Positions 8,546 through 16,366 of a stretch of 44,921 nucleotides of DNA are shown in pieces. A program made the position numbers and the translations under genes. Source of the DNA: UBA11612 sp963976395 (lineage in GTDB: Bacteria; Pseudomonadota; Alphaproteobacteria; Rhodospirillales; Rhodospirillaceae); contig CAXBLG010000020.1 of NCBI GenBank assembly GCA_963976395.1, forward strand, positions 1 through 44,921, in the 5' to 3' direction. Under the pieces are notes generated by a model. It was not told where the DNA came from and ran no database searches. It was given only the letters and a program-made list of their open reading frames with translations. Each line of letters opens with the position of its first letter. Positions within the stretch are counted from its first letter, which is position 1.

Positions 8546-9043
8546 ATGACGCGGCCTTTAAAGGTTGCTGTTGCGGCGAGCGCGGTCTTGTTTATTAGCT
8601 CCGCCCAGGCAGAAACTATCAGCTTGGCCGCATCGGATTGCCAGCGCCTGGTGCGCCATGTTCCCGCTGATGACGTCACTTACAAGCCTGGGATAGATGT
8701 TCGCGGCAAGGCTGTTGCTCCTGCCGATTTAGGCGGCGGATATGGCATTGATATTCCCGAGGATATTCACATCGACATCGGTATCGATCTTGCCGACCGA
8801 TTGGGGTTGCGGGAGGATCTGCGCTCCGGCGATGACGCGAATGCACCTGTGGTTCGTAAAGTGTTGCCCTATGAGGGCAAGGCAGCTCTCGGCCTAGTCA
8901 CGATCAAAGGCGGTGACGTTTTCTGGAATGGAGAACGCATTACGTCTCAGGACGAGGCGATCCTAGCGGAAGCCTGTCGCCAGAGCCTGGAAGAGGTGGG
9001 CACCATACTCCCCATCGATAAGCCCGAGCCGCCGCAAAATTAA
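8546..9043 (+). CDS. Secreted hypothetical protein
   Basis: A 165-residue protein with a signal peptide (about residues 1-22, ending SSAQA). The ATG at 8546 has GGAGG at 8535-8539, and a TTG at 8528 is rejected. The mature part contains a stretch of alternating Ile and Asp (DIPEDIHIDIGIDLADRLG) and two cysteines, at the mature N-terminus (SDCQRL) and near the C-terminus (EACRQS), that could form a disulfide. No family with known function was recognised. It sits 18 bases after mce and before proS. In related genomes this slot often holds a small uncharacterised gene, but this one looks periplasmic rather than membrane-bound. Confidence 0.75.
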   Translation: MTRPLKVAVAASAVLFISSAQAETISLAASDCQRLVRHVPADDVTYKPGIDVRGKAVAPADLGGGYGIDIPEDIHIDIGIDLADRLGLREDLRSGDDANAPVVRKVLPYEGKAALGLVTIKGGDVFWNGERITSQDEAILAEACRQSLEEVGTILPIDKPEPPQN

Positions 9044-9159
9044 CGCTCGGTCAGTTTCAGCGCAGTTTATTGCCCTTTAACGGGCCTTCGCATATGGTCC
9101 CGCATCGCGAACAATCGTTTCTCGTCTGTCATTTAAAGCCATTCACCCAAGGATTTGCC

Positions 9160-10479
9160 ATGCGGCTCTCGCGTTACTTCCTGCCCACCCTCAAGGAAAC
9201 CCCCGCCGAGGCCCAGATTGTGTCTCACCGCCTGATGCTGAGGGCGGGGATGATTCGCCAGCATGCAGCGGGAATATACAACTGGCTGCCCATGGGTACG
9301 CGCGTGTTACAGAAAATCGAGCAGATTGTGCGCGAAGAGCAAAACGCCGCCGGTGCTCAGGAAATCATTATGCCCACAATCCAGTCCGGGGAGTTGTGGA
9401 AGGAAAGTGGACGCTATGACGACTATGGCCCGGAGATGCTGCGCATCACCGACCGGCACGAACGCGACATGCTCTACGGCCCTACTCACGAAGAGGTTGT
9501 GACAGATATATTTCGCAATAATATCAAAAGCTACCGCGATATTCCTAAGAACCTGTATCAAATACATTGGAAGTTCCGCGACGAGATTAGGCCTCGGTTT
9601 GGCCTCATGCGCGGCCGTGAGTTTTTGATGAAGGATGCCTATTCCTTCGACATCAGCTACGAGCGTTCCAAGCATTCCTATAATCAGATGTTTGTCGCTT
9701 ACCTCCGTACATTTGCGCGTATGGGCCTTAAGGCTGTGCCGATGAAGGCTGATTCAGGACCGATCGGTGGCGATTTAAGCCATGAGTTCATTGTTCTGGC
9801 AGACACAGGCGAAAGTGCAGTGTTCTGCCATAAAGAGTTACTGGAAAAGCCGGTTCCTGAAAATGTGGACTATGACGCCGATCTGCAGCCTATCGTTGAC
9901 GAATGGACCAGTTTGTATGCCGCAACTGACGATATGCACGATGCATCGGCGGCGGAAAAACTGGGCGGCCAGCTAGTTTCGGCCCGGGGCATTGAGGTGG
10001 GCCAGACCTTTCATTTCGGAACCAAGTACTCTGTGCCGATGAAGGCCCTTGTAGCGGGGCCGGGAGGTGAAGAAGTACCAGCGCAAATGGGCTCTTACGG
10101 CATTGGTGTATCGCGCTGTGTGGCCGCCATCATCGAGGCGAGCCATGACGAGAAGGGCATAGTCTGGCCTGAAAGCGTGGCGCCGTTCCATGTGGGGCTC
10201 ATCAACTTGAAGGTCGGCGACGCGGGCTGTGATGAGGCTTGCGCAAACATCTACAAGGCTCTGCAGTCCGGTGGCCGGGACGTTTTGTATGATGACCGCG
10301 ACGAGCGAGCGGGCGTGAAGTTCGCCGATGTGGAACTCATCGGCCTGCCTTGGCAGCTGGTGGTTGGGCCTAAAGGTATCGAGAAAGGCTTGATCGAACT
10401 GAAGCGTCGCGACACCGGTGCGCGCGAAGAACTTAGCGTCGAGGCCGCTATCGCGAAGCTCACCGCCTCAAGCAGTTAA
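9160..10479 (+). CDS. proS: Prolyl-tRNA synthetase (short, alphaproteobacterial type)
   Basis: Charges tRNA-Pro with proline in the cytoplasm. The protein is 439 residues, the length of the short form that lacks the large editing insertion of the E. coli enzyme. The N-terminus MRLSRYFLPTLKETPAEAQI is typical of the family, so ATG 9160 is used rather than a start 90 bases upstream. Class II motifs are visible: RPRFGLMRGREFLMKDAYSF (motif 2 region) and the motif 3 region QMGSYGIGVSRCVAAIIE. The C-terminal anticodon-binding domain starts near WPESVAPFHVGLINL and includes DDRDERAGVKFADVELIG. AAGGA lies shortly upstream of the ATG. It is followed 19 bases later by the Lol permease gene, a conserved alphaproteobacterial neighbourhood. 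Confidence 0.96.
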   Translation: MRLSRYFLPTLKETPAEAQIVSHRLMLRAGMIRQHAAGIYNWLPMGTRVLQKIEQIVREEQNAAGAQEIIMPTIQSGELWKESGRYDDYGPEMLRITDRHERDMLYGPTHEEVVTDIFRNNIKSYRDIPKNLYQIHWKFRDEIRPRFGLMRGREFLMKDAYSFDISYERSKHSYNQMFVAYLRTFARMGLKAVPMKADSGPIGGDLSHEFIVLADTGESAVFCHKELLEKPVPENVDYDADLQPIVDEWTSLYAATDDMHDASAAEKLGGQLVSARGIEVGQTFHFGTKYSVPMKALVAGPGGEEVPAQMGSYGIGVSRCVAAIIEASHDEKGIVWPESVAPFHVGLINLKVGDAGCDEACANIYKALQSGGRDVLYDDRDERAGVKFADVELIGLPWQLVVGPKGIEKGLIELKRRDTGAREELSVEAAIAKLTASSS

Positions 10480-10498
10480 GGTATAAGGATAGCCGGCA

Positions 10499-11746
10499 AT
10501 GATATTTGGCGCCTTTGAACGGATGATCGCCCTGCGCTATCTCAGATCGCGCCGGCGCGAGGGATTTGTGTCCGTGATTGCCGGGTTTTCGTTTCTGGGC
10601 ATAGCCCTTGGCGTTGCCACCTTAATCATTGTTATGGCCGTTATGAACGGCTTCCGCCAAGACATCATGTCGCGCATTCTGGGCGTGAACGGGCATATAG
10701 ATGTGGCGGGCATCAGTTATGCAATTGACGACTACGATGCCAAAGTGGACCGACTCAAAGCCATTCCGGGGGTTGTCAGCGTTAGCCCATTGGTTGTTGG
10801 GCAGGTCATGGCCACAGCCAATGGCATGACAAGCGGGGCTTTGGTTCGGGGCATTCCCGGCCTCGATTTGTTCGAAAAAGACTGGATTTCTGATCACATC
10901 GTCGGCGGGTCGCTTTCGCCGATCATTGATGGAAAGGAAATCGCGATTGGGTCCGGCATGGCCCGGCGGTTTGATTTGGAAGCCGGAGACCAGCTGACTC
11001 TTATTTCGCCGAATGGCAACGTGACTGCGTTTGGCACGGTGCCGCGTATGAGATCATTCACCATAGGCGCGGTATTCAACGTCGGCATGTCCGATATCGA
11101 CAGTTCCGTGGTCTTCATGCCGCTGCCCATGGCTCAGATCTATTTCAAATATCCGGGGTCAGTGACCAACATCGAGCTTCATCTTCAGAATCCGGATGAA
11201 GCGCAAGATGTTGCCCGACTTGTACGCGGCGAGTTGGGGCAAGGGCACCGCGTTTTGTCCTGGGAGGAAACCAACGCCACGTTTTTCACCGCCTTGCAGG
11301 TGGAGCGAAACGTGATGTTTTTAATTCTGACCATCATCATCGTCGTTGCTGTCTTCAACATCATCTCCGGCCTGATCATGCTGGTCAAAGACAAGGGGCG
11401 AGACATCGCCATCCTGCGGACCATGGGTGCCACACGCGGCATGATCATGCGGGTGTTTCTGATTGCTGGGGCTAGCGTTGGTGTGATCGGTACGCTGATG
11501 GGCTTCGGGCTGGGGTTATTAGTCTGCAACAATATCGAGGCGATCCGCCAGGGGCTGATGCGTTTAACGGGCACAGAATTATTCTCGCCCGAAATTTACT
11601 ACCTCACCCAAATTCCAGCGCAAATGAACTGGGATGAAACCATTGCTGTGCTTTTGATGTCGCTGTTTTTGTCTTTGGCGGCCACGCTTTACCCGTCCTG
11701 GCGGGCGGCGCGCACGGACCCGGTCGAGGCCCTGCGCTATGAATGA
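10499..11746 (+). CDS. lolC: Lipoprotein-releasing ABC transporter permease, LolC/LolE (LolF-type)
   Basis: Inner-membrane permease that extracts outer-membrane lipoproteins for transfer to LolA. The 415 residues show the family layout: a cytoplasmic N-terminus with YLRSRRREGFVSVIAGFS, a first membrane segment near residues 25-48, a large periplasmic domain (about 50-270), and three C-terminal membrane segments (about 272-300, 318-350, 378-400) ending in YPSWRAARTDPVEALRYE. Only one permease gene is present with lolD, so it probably works as a homodimer, as proposed for LolF-type systems. AAGGA at 10485-10489 precedes the ATG. The end overlaps lolD by 8 bases, indicating translational coupling. 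The choice between the names lolC, lolE and lolF is arbitrary here. Confidence 0.92.
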   Translation: MIFGAFERMIALRYLRSRRREGFVSVIAGFSFLGIALGVATLIIVMAVMNGFRQDIMSRILGVNGHIDVAGISYAIDDYDAKVDRLKAIPGVVSVSPLVVGQVMATANGMTSGALVRGIPGLDLFEKDWISDHIVGGSLSPIIDGKEIAIGSGMARRFDLEAGDQLTLISPNGNVTAFGTVPRMRSFTIGAVFNVGMSDIDSSVVFMPLPMAQIYFKYPGSVTNIELHLQNPDEAQDVARLVRGELGQGHRVLSWEETNATFFTALQVERNVMFLILTIIIVVAVFNIISGLIMLVKDKGRDIAILRTMGATRGMIMRVFLIAGASVGVIGTLMGFGLGLLVCNNIEAIRQGLMRLTGTELFSPEIYYLTQIPAQMNWDETIAVLLMSLFLSLAATLYPSWRAARTDPVEALRYE

Positions 11747-12440
11747 TGAGTCTACATTTCAGCTCGACGCCATTCATCGCTCATTCAAACAGGGCGGCGC
11801 TGAACTTCATGTATTGAGGGGTGCTGAGCTAAGCGTTCAAAAGGGCGAAGTTGTTGCGCTCGTAGGCCCGTCCGGCGCGGGTAAATCGACGCTCCTGCAT
11901 ATCGCTGGGCTTCTGGAGAAGCCGGATGCGGGCGAAGTTCGTATTAATGGCGAAGCTTGCAGCGGCCTTGGTGATGAGCGTCGCACAGCACTTCGCCGCG
12001 AAAAGTTGGGGTTCGTGTACCAATTTCATCATCTCTTGCCCGAGTTTTCGGCGGTAGAGAACGTCGTTATCCCGCAAATGATCAACGGTAAAAGCCGCAA
12101 ATTAGCTACTCAAAATGCTCTTTTGTTGCTTGAATCCCTAGGTTTAGGCCCACGGGCCGAACATAGACCGGGTCAGTTGTCGGGCGGGGAGCAGCAACGC
12201 GTGGCTATTGCGCGTGCTTTAGCGAATGGACCGGCGGTTCTGCTCGCTGATGAGCCGACCGGCAATTTGGACCCCGAAACGGCGGATGGGGTGTTCCTAC
12301 AATTGATCGCTCTGGCGAAGGAACATGGCTTGGCGGCGTTGATTGCGACCCACAATCCATCTCTAGCCCAGCGCATGGACCGTACCGTACGCCTTGATCA
12401 CGGTGTTCTGACGCCGTCGCAAAACAAGGCCTTGGCTTGA
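11739..12440 (+). CDS. lolD: Lipoprotein-releasing ABC transporter ATPase LolD
   Basis: ATPase subunit that powers lipoprotein release with the upstream permease. All ABC motifs are intact in 233 residues: Walker A GPSGAGKST (43-51), Q-loop near Q95 (VYQFHHLLPEF), signature LSGGEQQR (147-154), Walker B LLADEPTGNLD (168-178) and switch H205 (ATHNP). YQFHHLLPEF is typical of LolD among MacB-like ATPases. The ATG overlaps the permease gene by 8 bases. A stop-to-start gap of 85 bases with a possible promoter separates it from the next gene. Confidence 0.95.
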   Translation: MNDESTFQLDAIHRSFKQGGAELHVLRGAELSVQKGEVVALVGPSGAGKSTLLHIAGLLEKPDAGEVRINGEACSGLGDERRTALRREKLGFVYQFHHLLPEFSAVENVVIPQMINGKSRKLATQNALLLLESLGLGPRAEHRPGQLSGGEQQRVAIARALANGPAVLLADEPTGNLDPETADGVFLQLIALAKEHGLAALIATHNPSLAQRMDRTVRLDHGVLTPSQNKALA

Positions 12441-12448
12441 GCGTCCGA

Positions 12449-12477
12449 TTGACGCGCACTAGGTGCTTTGATACTTT
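12449..12477 (+). promoter_or_regulatory. Possible sigma70-type promoter of the dps gene
   Basis: TTGACG (12449-12454) and TACTTT (12472-12477) are separated by 17 bases, 49 bases before the dps start. An AT-rich stretch follows (TAATTATAAAAT). The -10 element is imperfect, so this is a weak call. Confidence 0.35.
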
Positions 12478-12525
12478 AGAATAATTATAAAATACCTGCA
12501 GCCGAATTAGACGGGAGATAAAGTC

Positions 12526-13038
12526 ATGGCCACCGCTCGCAAAAAAACCAACATGTCGCTCGAAATTGATATCGGTATCGACAAGAAAAACCGCATTGCG
12601 ATTGCCGATGGTCTTTCACGCGTATTGGCAGACACCTACACCCTGTATTTAAAGACCCATAACTATCATTGGAACGTGACCGGTCCGATGTTTCAGACTC
12701 TGCATCTGATGTTCGAGGAGCACTACAACGAACTTTGGGTGGCCGTAGATTTGATTGCCGAACGCATTCGTACTCTTGGTCAGGTTGCGCCAGGCACCTA
12801 CAAGTCGTTCACCAAACTTGCGACCATCAAGGAAGAAGAGGGCGTGCCGAAGGCGACTGATATGGTGCGCAATCTGGTCAAAGGTCATGAGCAAGTCGCC
12901 AAAACCGCGCGCAAGGTTTTGCCTTTAGCTGAGAAGGCTAATGACCAGCCGACTCTTGATTTGATCACTCAGAGGTTGCAGGTCCACGAAAAGACGGCGT
13001 GGATGTTGCGCAGTTTGCTGGACGACCAAGCCGCCTAA
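12526..13038 (+). CDS. dps: Dps-family DNA-binding ferritin
   Basis: Dodecameric ferritin of starved or oxidatively stressed cells. It oxidises and stores iron with peroxide and, in many species, coats DNA. The 170 residues form one ferritin four-helix domain. Aligning by eye to E. coli Dps, the inter-subunit ferroxidase ligands are all present: H48 (NYHWNVTGPMF), H60, E64, D75 and E79 (VDLIAERIRTLG). The N-terminus MATARKKTNM is short and basic, as in Dps proteins that contact DNA through the N-terminal tail. GGGAG lies 8 bases before the ATG. The gene stands between the lol genes and the pilin-lectin gene, interrupting the common lolD-dnaE neighbourhood. Confidence 0.93.
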   Translation: MATARKKTNMSLEIDIGIDKKNRIAIADGLSRVLADTYTLYLKTHNYHWNVTGPMFQTLHLMFEEHYNELWVAVDLIAERIRTLGQVAPGTYKSFTKLATIKEEEGVPKATDMVRNLVKGHEQVAKTARKVLPLAEKANDQPTLDLITQRLQVHEKTAWMLRSLLDDQAA

Positions 13039-13102
13039 CTGCAAGCGACCAACCCGTAGTTGTTCGCACCCAAAATCATTCCATTTGCGATCTAACGACT
13101 GT

Positions 13103-13125
13103 GCAGTTTGCGATTGTTAAACTGC
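13103..13125. promoter_or_regulatory. Inverted repeat upstream of the pilin-lectin gene
   Basis: GCAGTTT (13103-13109) and AAACTGC (13119-13125) are exact reverse complements with a 9-base loop, 32 bases before the start codon of the next gene and 64 bases after dps. It could be an operator, or a weak terminator of dps. No T-run follows, which favours an operator or RNA hairpin. Confidence 0.35.
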
Positions 13126-13157
13126 AACTATTAAGTATTCCTGCGCGTTACTATACT

Positions 13158-16100
13158 ATGCCTATGAAAAGGTTCACAGACGTCCCCAATATGTTGAGAT
13201 CATTCCCTCGAATCATCGACAGGACCATCCGTGCCTTACAGCGTGATGACGGTGTTGCCGCGCTGGCGATTGCAGCGGTGATCATGATTGTGTCCAGCAC
13301 TGCGCTCTCGACCTTTCTAGCGGCAACGTCCTCGTCGACGGTGCGAGACTTGAAGCGTGCCCAGTCGGGCAGTTCCAATTTAGGGCTCATTCACGATGCG
13401 CTCCAGGTTGCTGCGCTGCAGGACGCTAACATGTTGCTGCCGTGTCCTGCCGATCCGACCGCAGCGGGGGCAGGATTTGGAACCGCGCCGGCAGCCGCCG
13501 GTACGGCATGTGCAGTAACGCGGGGCATCGTGCCGTTCCAATCGTTGGGTTTATCGGAGAGCGATGTAAAAGATGGCGCGGGTAACTACATCACTTACTT
13601 GGTTGATGACGACAATGTAGCCATCTGCAACAACAAGTACCCAAACACCGGGGATTTGCAGGATCAAAGAGACAACTCGACCTATCTTTTTGCGCTGATC
13701 AGCCACGGCAACAATGGTGCAGGGGCCTATAACGATCCCAACAACCCCACTGCGGCGGCTGCAAGTGCTTCCGAAGATGATAATTGTATGGCGGCTGGTT
13801 CGGCACATCCGCAATGCACGGCTCCGAATATCCTCCAATTTCGCTCAGGGCCAACCGATCTAACGGACGGTAGCGCCACCTATTTCGATGATATTGTTAA
13901 AGTAGCGGACACCACGAAGTTCACTTGGGAGTGTATCGACGCAACGGAAGATCCGATGTTGGTGGATGATACCAGTTCGAATGATCGACCTGCCGGAGCG
14001 GAGACGAGCTTCGAGAGCAGCCAAGCAAACGATAACTTTAACAATGCGACGTCAGGTAATCGGCGCAACGCACAAATTACAACAGAGAACTCCGGAACTA
14101 GTGACGAACATGTTCAGGTCTATCTTCGTGGGCAGGGAAACCAGGCCCGTTCTAGCTGTTTTTGGAATGAAGGGGCTGTTCGACTCGAAAACAGCAAGGT
14201 CCGAGCATATGTCGAGACATCCTTCGAGGAAGATACGACTAATATACGTCGTGGGGGCTTGATCATGGGGTTCCTTCGCGGCGATGAACCGATCGTAAAC
14301 GCACTTTGTGGAGGGCCGGATACTCTACTTGGTTGGGAAGATGGTCCATCCAACACTCTACCGACCGAAAAATTTGGGGTGGAACTTGACGTTGAAGGTA
14401 ACGCCGCCGATCCAGATGCGGCCAATGAGCCAAGCGTCAACCATATGGCTATTAATGCGACGAATATCGACCACACTGGGGAAGACCCAACATTAGCGGC
14501 TCGCCATGCGCCAGCATGTGTGGAGGGTGTAGGATCTTTCAGTGACGTTGGTGACGGTCGCGCAGATAAGGAAGAAGGGACGTTGGCCGATATGGAAGGC
14601 TGCTATCCCAATACCCAAAATTGGCTTGAGAGTGGCACAACTACATTTCACGGTTTTCGCGTTGAGTTGGATCATTCATCAGGAAATCATTGTCCATCTC
14701 CCAATTTGAGCTGGGTCAGGATCAATGCCTGGATTTTCGAAAATGGAAGATGTGACGGCAATTGCGAAGACTTGCGCGCGGATTATTACGGGAGAGCGCC
14801 AACGGTCAGTTACTGCCTGCCCTACGAGATGGCCTATCAAACATTGCGTTATGGGTTTACGTCTGGTGTTCCTGACACAACACCGGTCGCGGCAAACGAG
14901 GCGCGTATTCGCCGGTTTGGCATTCGCTCTGATGTAGTGGAATTGGTCACTAAAGATGCAGCCACCGCCACCTCGGAAACGCCGCAGCTTTCGTCATTAA
15001 ATTTTGACGATGAGGACTCCACCATCGACTGCACTACCGGTAATCAAGCGTCTGATACCAGTATTCTAGTCGACGACGACATCACAAGCGGTGGAGCGAA
15101 TCCACGTAACCCAGTATTCTCTTCTTTACGCGGTAATCTTGCTTGCAATAGCCAGGGTCGAACGGGTCTTCAGGGACTTGATGGCCGTGAAGAACTCTCA
15201 AATCAAGGAGTGGACTTAGCGGAATGGCCCGATTTGTTCAACCGTGAAGCGTTGCAGATTGAGTTTCCGGAAACGGTGAGCCGCTTCATGGTTCATCTCA
15301 GAGACTTTGCTGATCCAGCGCAAGGAAATACGACGGAAGCCGACCGTGCTGTTATTTTGGCCTACAACCAGGATACCTACGTTGGGCGACAAAATGTTAC
15401 GGCTTCCTGTGGCACTGCAAATGACTGGATGATTTCAGGAGCATTCAGCGGGACGTCATTTGATCGCCTAGTAGTACTTCCTGAGCCAGCGGATCAAACC
15501 TATACGGACTCTAACGGCTACTCACGCTTCTGGGTTGATGGTGTAAAGGGATGTGGCTCGGAGAATATTTGTGCTGCGGAAAGTTTGACGGCTACCAATG
15601 TACAAGGGGTGACAAACGATTGTTACGTAAGTGACGTTGCCAGCTTTGAATTGCCGAACTCTGTCGCCGCCAATGATGAAACGCCGCAGATGGATTACGT
15701 TAATGTTATAGCGTCTCACGGTACAGGGAACGTCGGCTCATGGGAGAATTTAAGCGACTACGACATGAATATTTTTGTGACCTCCGGTGACGACGTCAAT
15801 CTTAGCGGGAATACAACACGTGGATTTGGAGTGAATTCCGCAACGGGTGACAGCAGCAGTGAAATTGAAGCCGATGTGTCAGAGAGTATCACCTTCCTTT
15901 TCGATCGCGCCTTTAACAAACTAAGATTAAACGTGTCGCGCTTTACCGAAAATTTGACAGATCTCGAACAAGCCTCTGTTCAGTTTCGGCGCGGTGCGAC
16001 GGTTGTTGGGTCTGCAACTGTGCAGGCTTGCGCTGAAGTCGGTGATGGTGCGAACGGAGCGCGGATGTTTGAGTTCAACACTTCAGCACTCGGTGCATTC

Positions 16101-16277
16101 GATCGGGCTGTTATTACTGCCTTGCCGCGTACAGTCGGTCCGACGGATACGCAATTTACCATACGTGAAGTCAGGGCGTGCGAAGCCACGGGTGGTGACT
16201 GTACTTTGAGCACCAATGCGACTTCTACGTGCTTGCTCGACCTTCTTGGAACAGTGAGCGTTGTAGTCTCGCCATAA
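13158..16277 (+). CDS. Pilin-like protein fused to L-type-lectin-like domain and two C-terminal modules
   Basis: A 1039-residue surface or pilus-tip candidate. The N-terminus has a basic patch and then RDDGVAALAIAAVIMIVSST (about 29-48), resembling the N-terminal helix of PilX-type minor pilins. A following segment, with LLPCPADP (93-100), a cysteine at 118 and GIVPFQSLGLSESDVKDGAG, matches a pattern of alphaproteobacterial pseudopilins (cysteine pair, then P-x-x-x-L-G-L and a D-x-x-G). Residues about 278-595 resemble an L-type lectin: GGLIMGFLRGD, CGGPDTLLGW, KFGVELDVEGN, NHMAIN, FHGFRVELDH and LRYGFTSGV. Two related beta modules follow (about 706-799 and 908-1008), both with an FDR hydrophobic strand and an ending of the F-x-I/V-x-x-V-x-x-C type. 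ATG 13158 is inferred; ATG 13164 is also possible and neither has a clear ribosome binding site. No pilus assembly genes lie nearby. The function as an adhesin is inference. Confidence 0.7.
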   Translation: MPMKRFTDVPNMLRSFPRIIDRTIRALQRDDGVAALAIAAVIMIVSSTALSTFLAATSSSTVRDLKRAQSGSSNLGLIHDALQVAALQDANMLLPCPADPTAAGAGFGTAPAAAGTACAVTRGIVPFQSLGLSESDVKDGAGNYITYLVDDDNVAICNNKYPNTGDLQDQRDNSTYLFALISHGNNGAGAYNDPNNPTAAAASASEDDNCMAAGSAHPQCTAPNILQFRSGPTDLTDGSATYFDDIVKVADTTKFTWECIDATEDPMLVDDTSSNDRPAGAETSFESSQANDNFNNATSGNRRNAQITTENSGTSDEHVQVYLRGQGNQARSSCFWNEGAVRLENSKVRAYVETSFEEDTTNIRRGGLIMGFLRGDEPIVNALCGGPDTLLGWEDGPSNTLPTEKFGVELDVEGNAADPDAANEPSVNHMAINATNIDHTGEDPTLAARHAPACVEGVGSFSDVGDGRADKEEGTLADMEGCYPNTQNWLESGTTTFHGFRVELDHSSGNHCPSPNLSWVRINAWIFENGRCDGNCEDLRADYYGRAPTVSYCLPYEMAYQTLRYGFTSGVPDTTPVAANEARIRRFGIRSDVVELVTKDAATATSETPQLSSLNFDDEDSTIDCTTGNQASDTSILVDDDITSGGANPRNPVFSSLRGNLACNSQGRTGLQGLDGREELSNQGVDLAEWPDLFNREALQIEFPETVSRFMVHLRDFADPAQGNTTEADRAVILAYNQDTYVGRQNVTASCGTANDWMISGAFSGTSFDRLVVLPEPADQTYTDSNGYSRFWVDGVKGCGSENICAAESLTATNVQGVTNDCYVSDVASFELPNSVAANDETPQMDYVNVIASHGTGNVGSWENLSDYDMNIFVTSGDDVNLSGNTTRGFGVNSATGDSSSEIEADVSESITFLFDRAFNKLRLNVSRFTENLTDLEQASVQFRRGATVVGSATVQACAEVGDGANGARMFEFNTSALGAFDRAVITALPRTVGPTDTQFTIREVRACEATGGDCTLSTNATSTCLLDLLGTVSVVVSP

Positions 16278-16319
16278 AGTCGGGATTAACGCTGGGATTG
16301 TTGTCGCGGTCATTTTTCC

Positions 16320-16328
16320 TGTGGATAA
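16320..16328 (-). promoter_or_regulatory. Consensus DnaA box upstream of dnaE
   Basis: TGTGGATAA on the plus strand is the exact complement of the strong DnaA box TTATCCACA. It lies 39 bases before the first candidate dnaE start. A single 9-mer can occur by chance in a window this size. Confidence 0.35.
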
Positions 16329-16366
16329 CCAAATAGGAACGGCTGACGGCAGCCCTGCTGTGTGGG

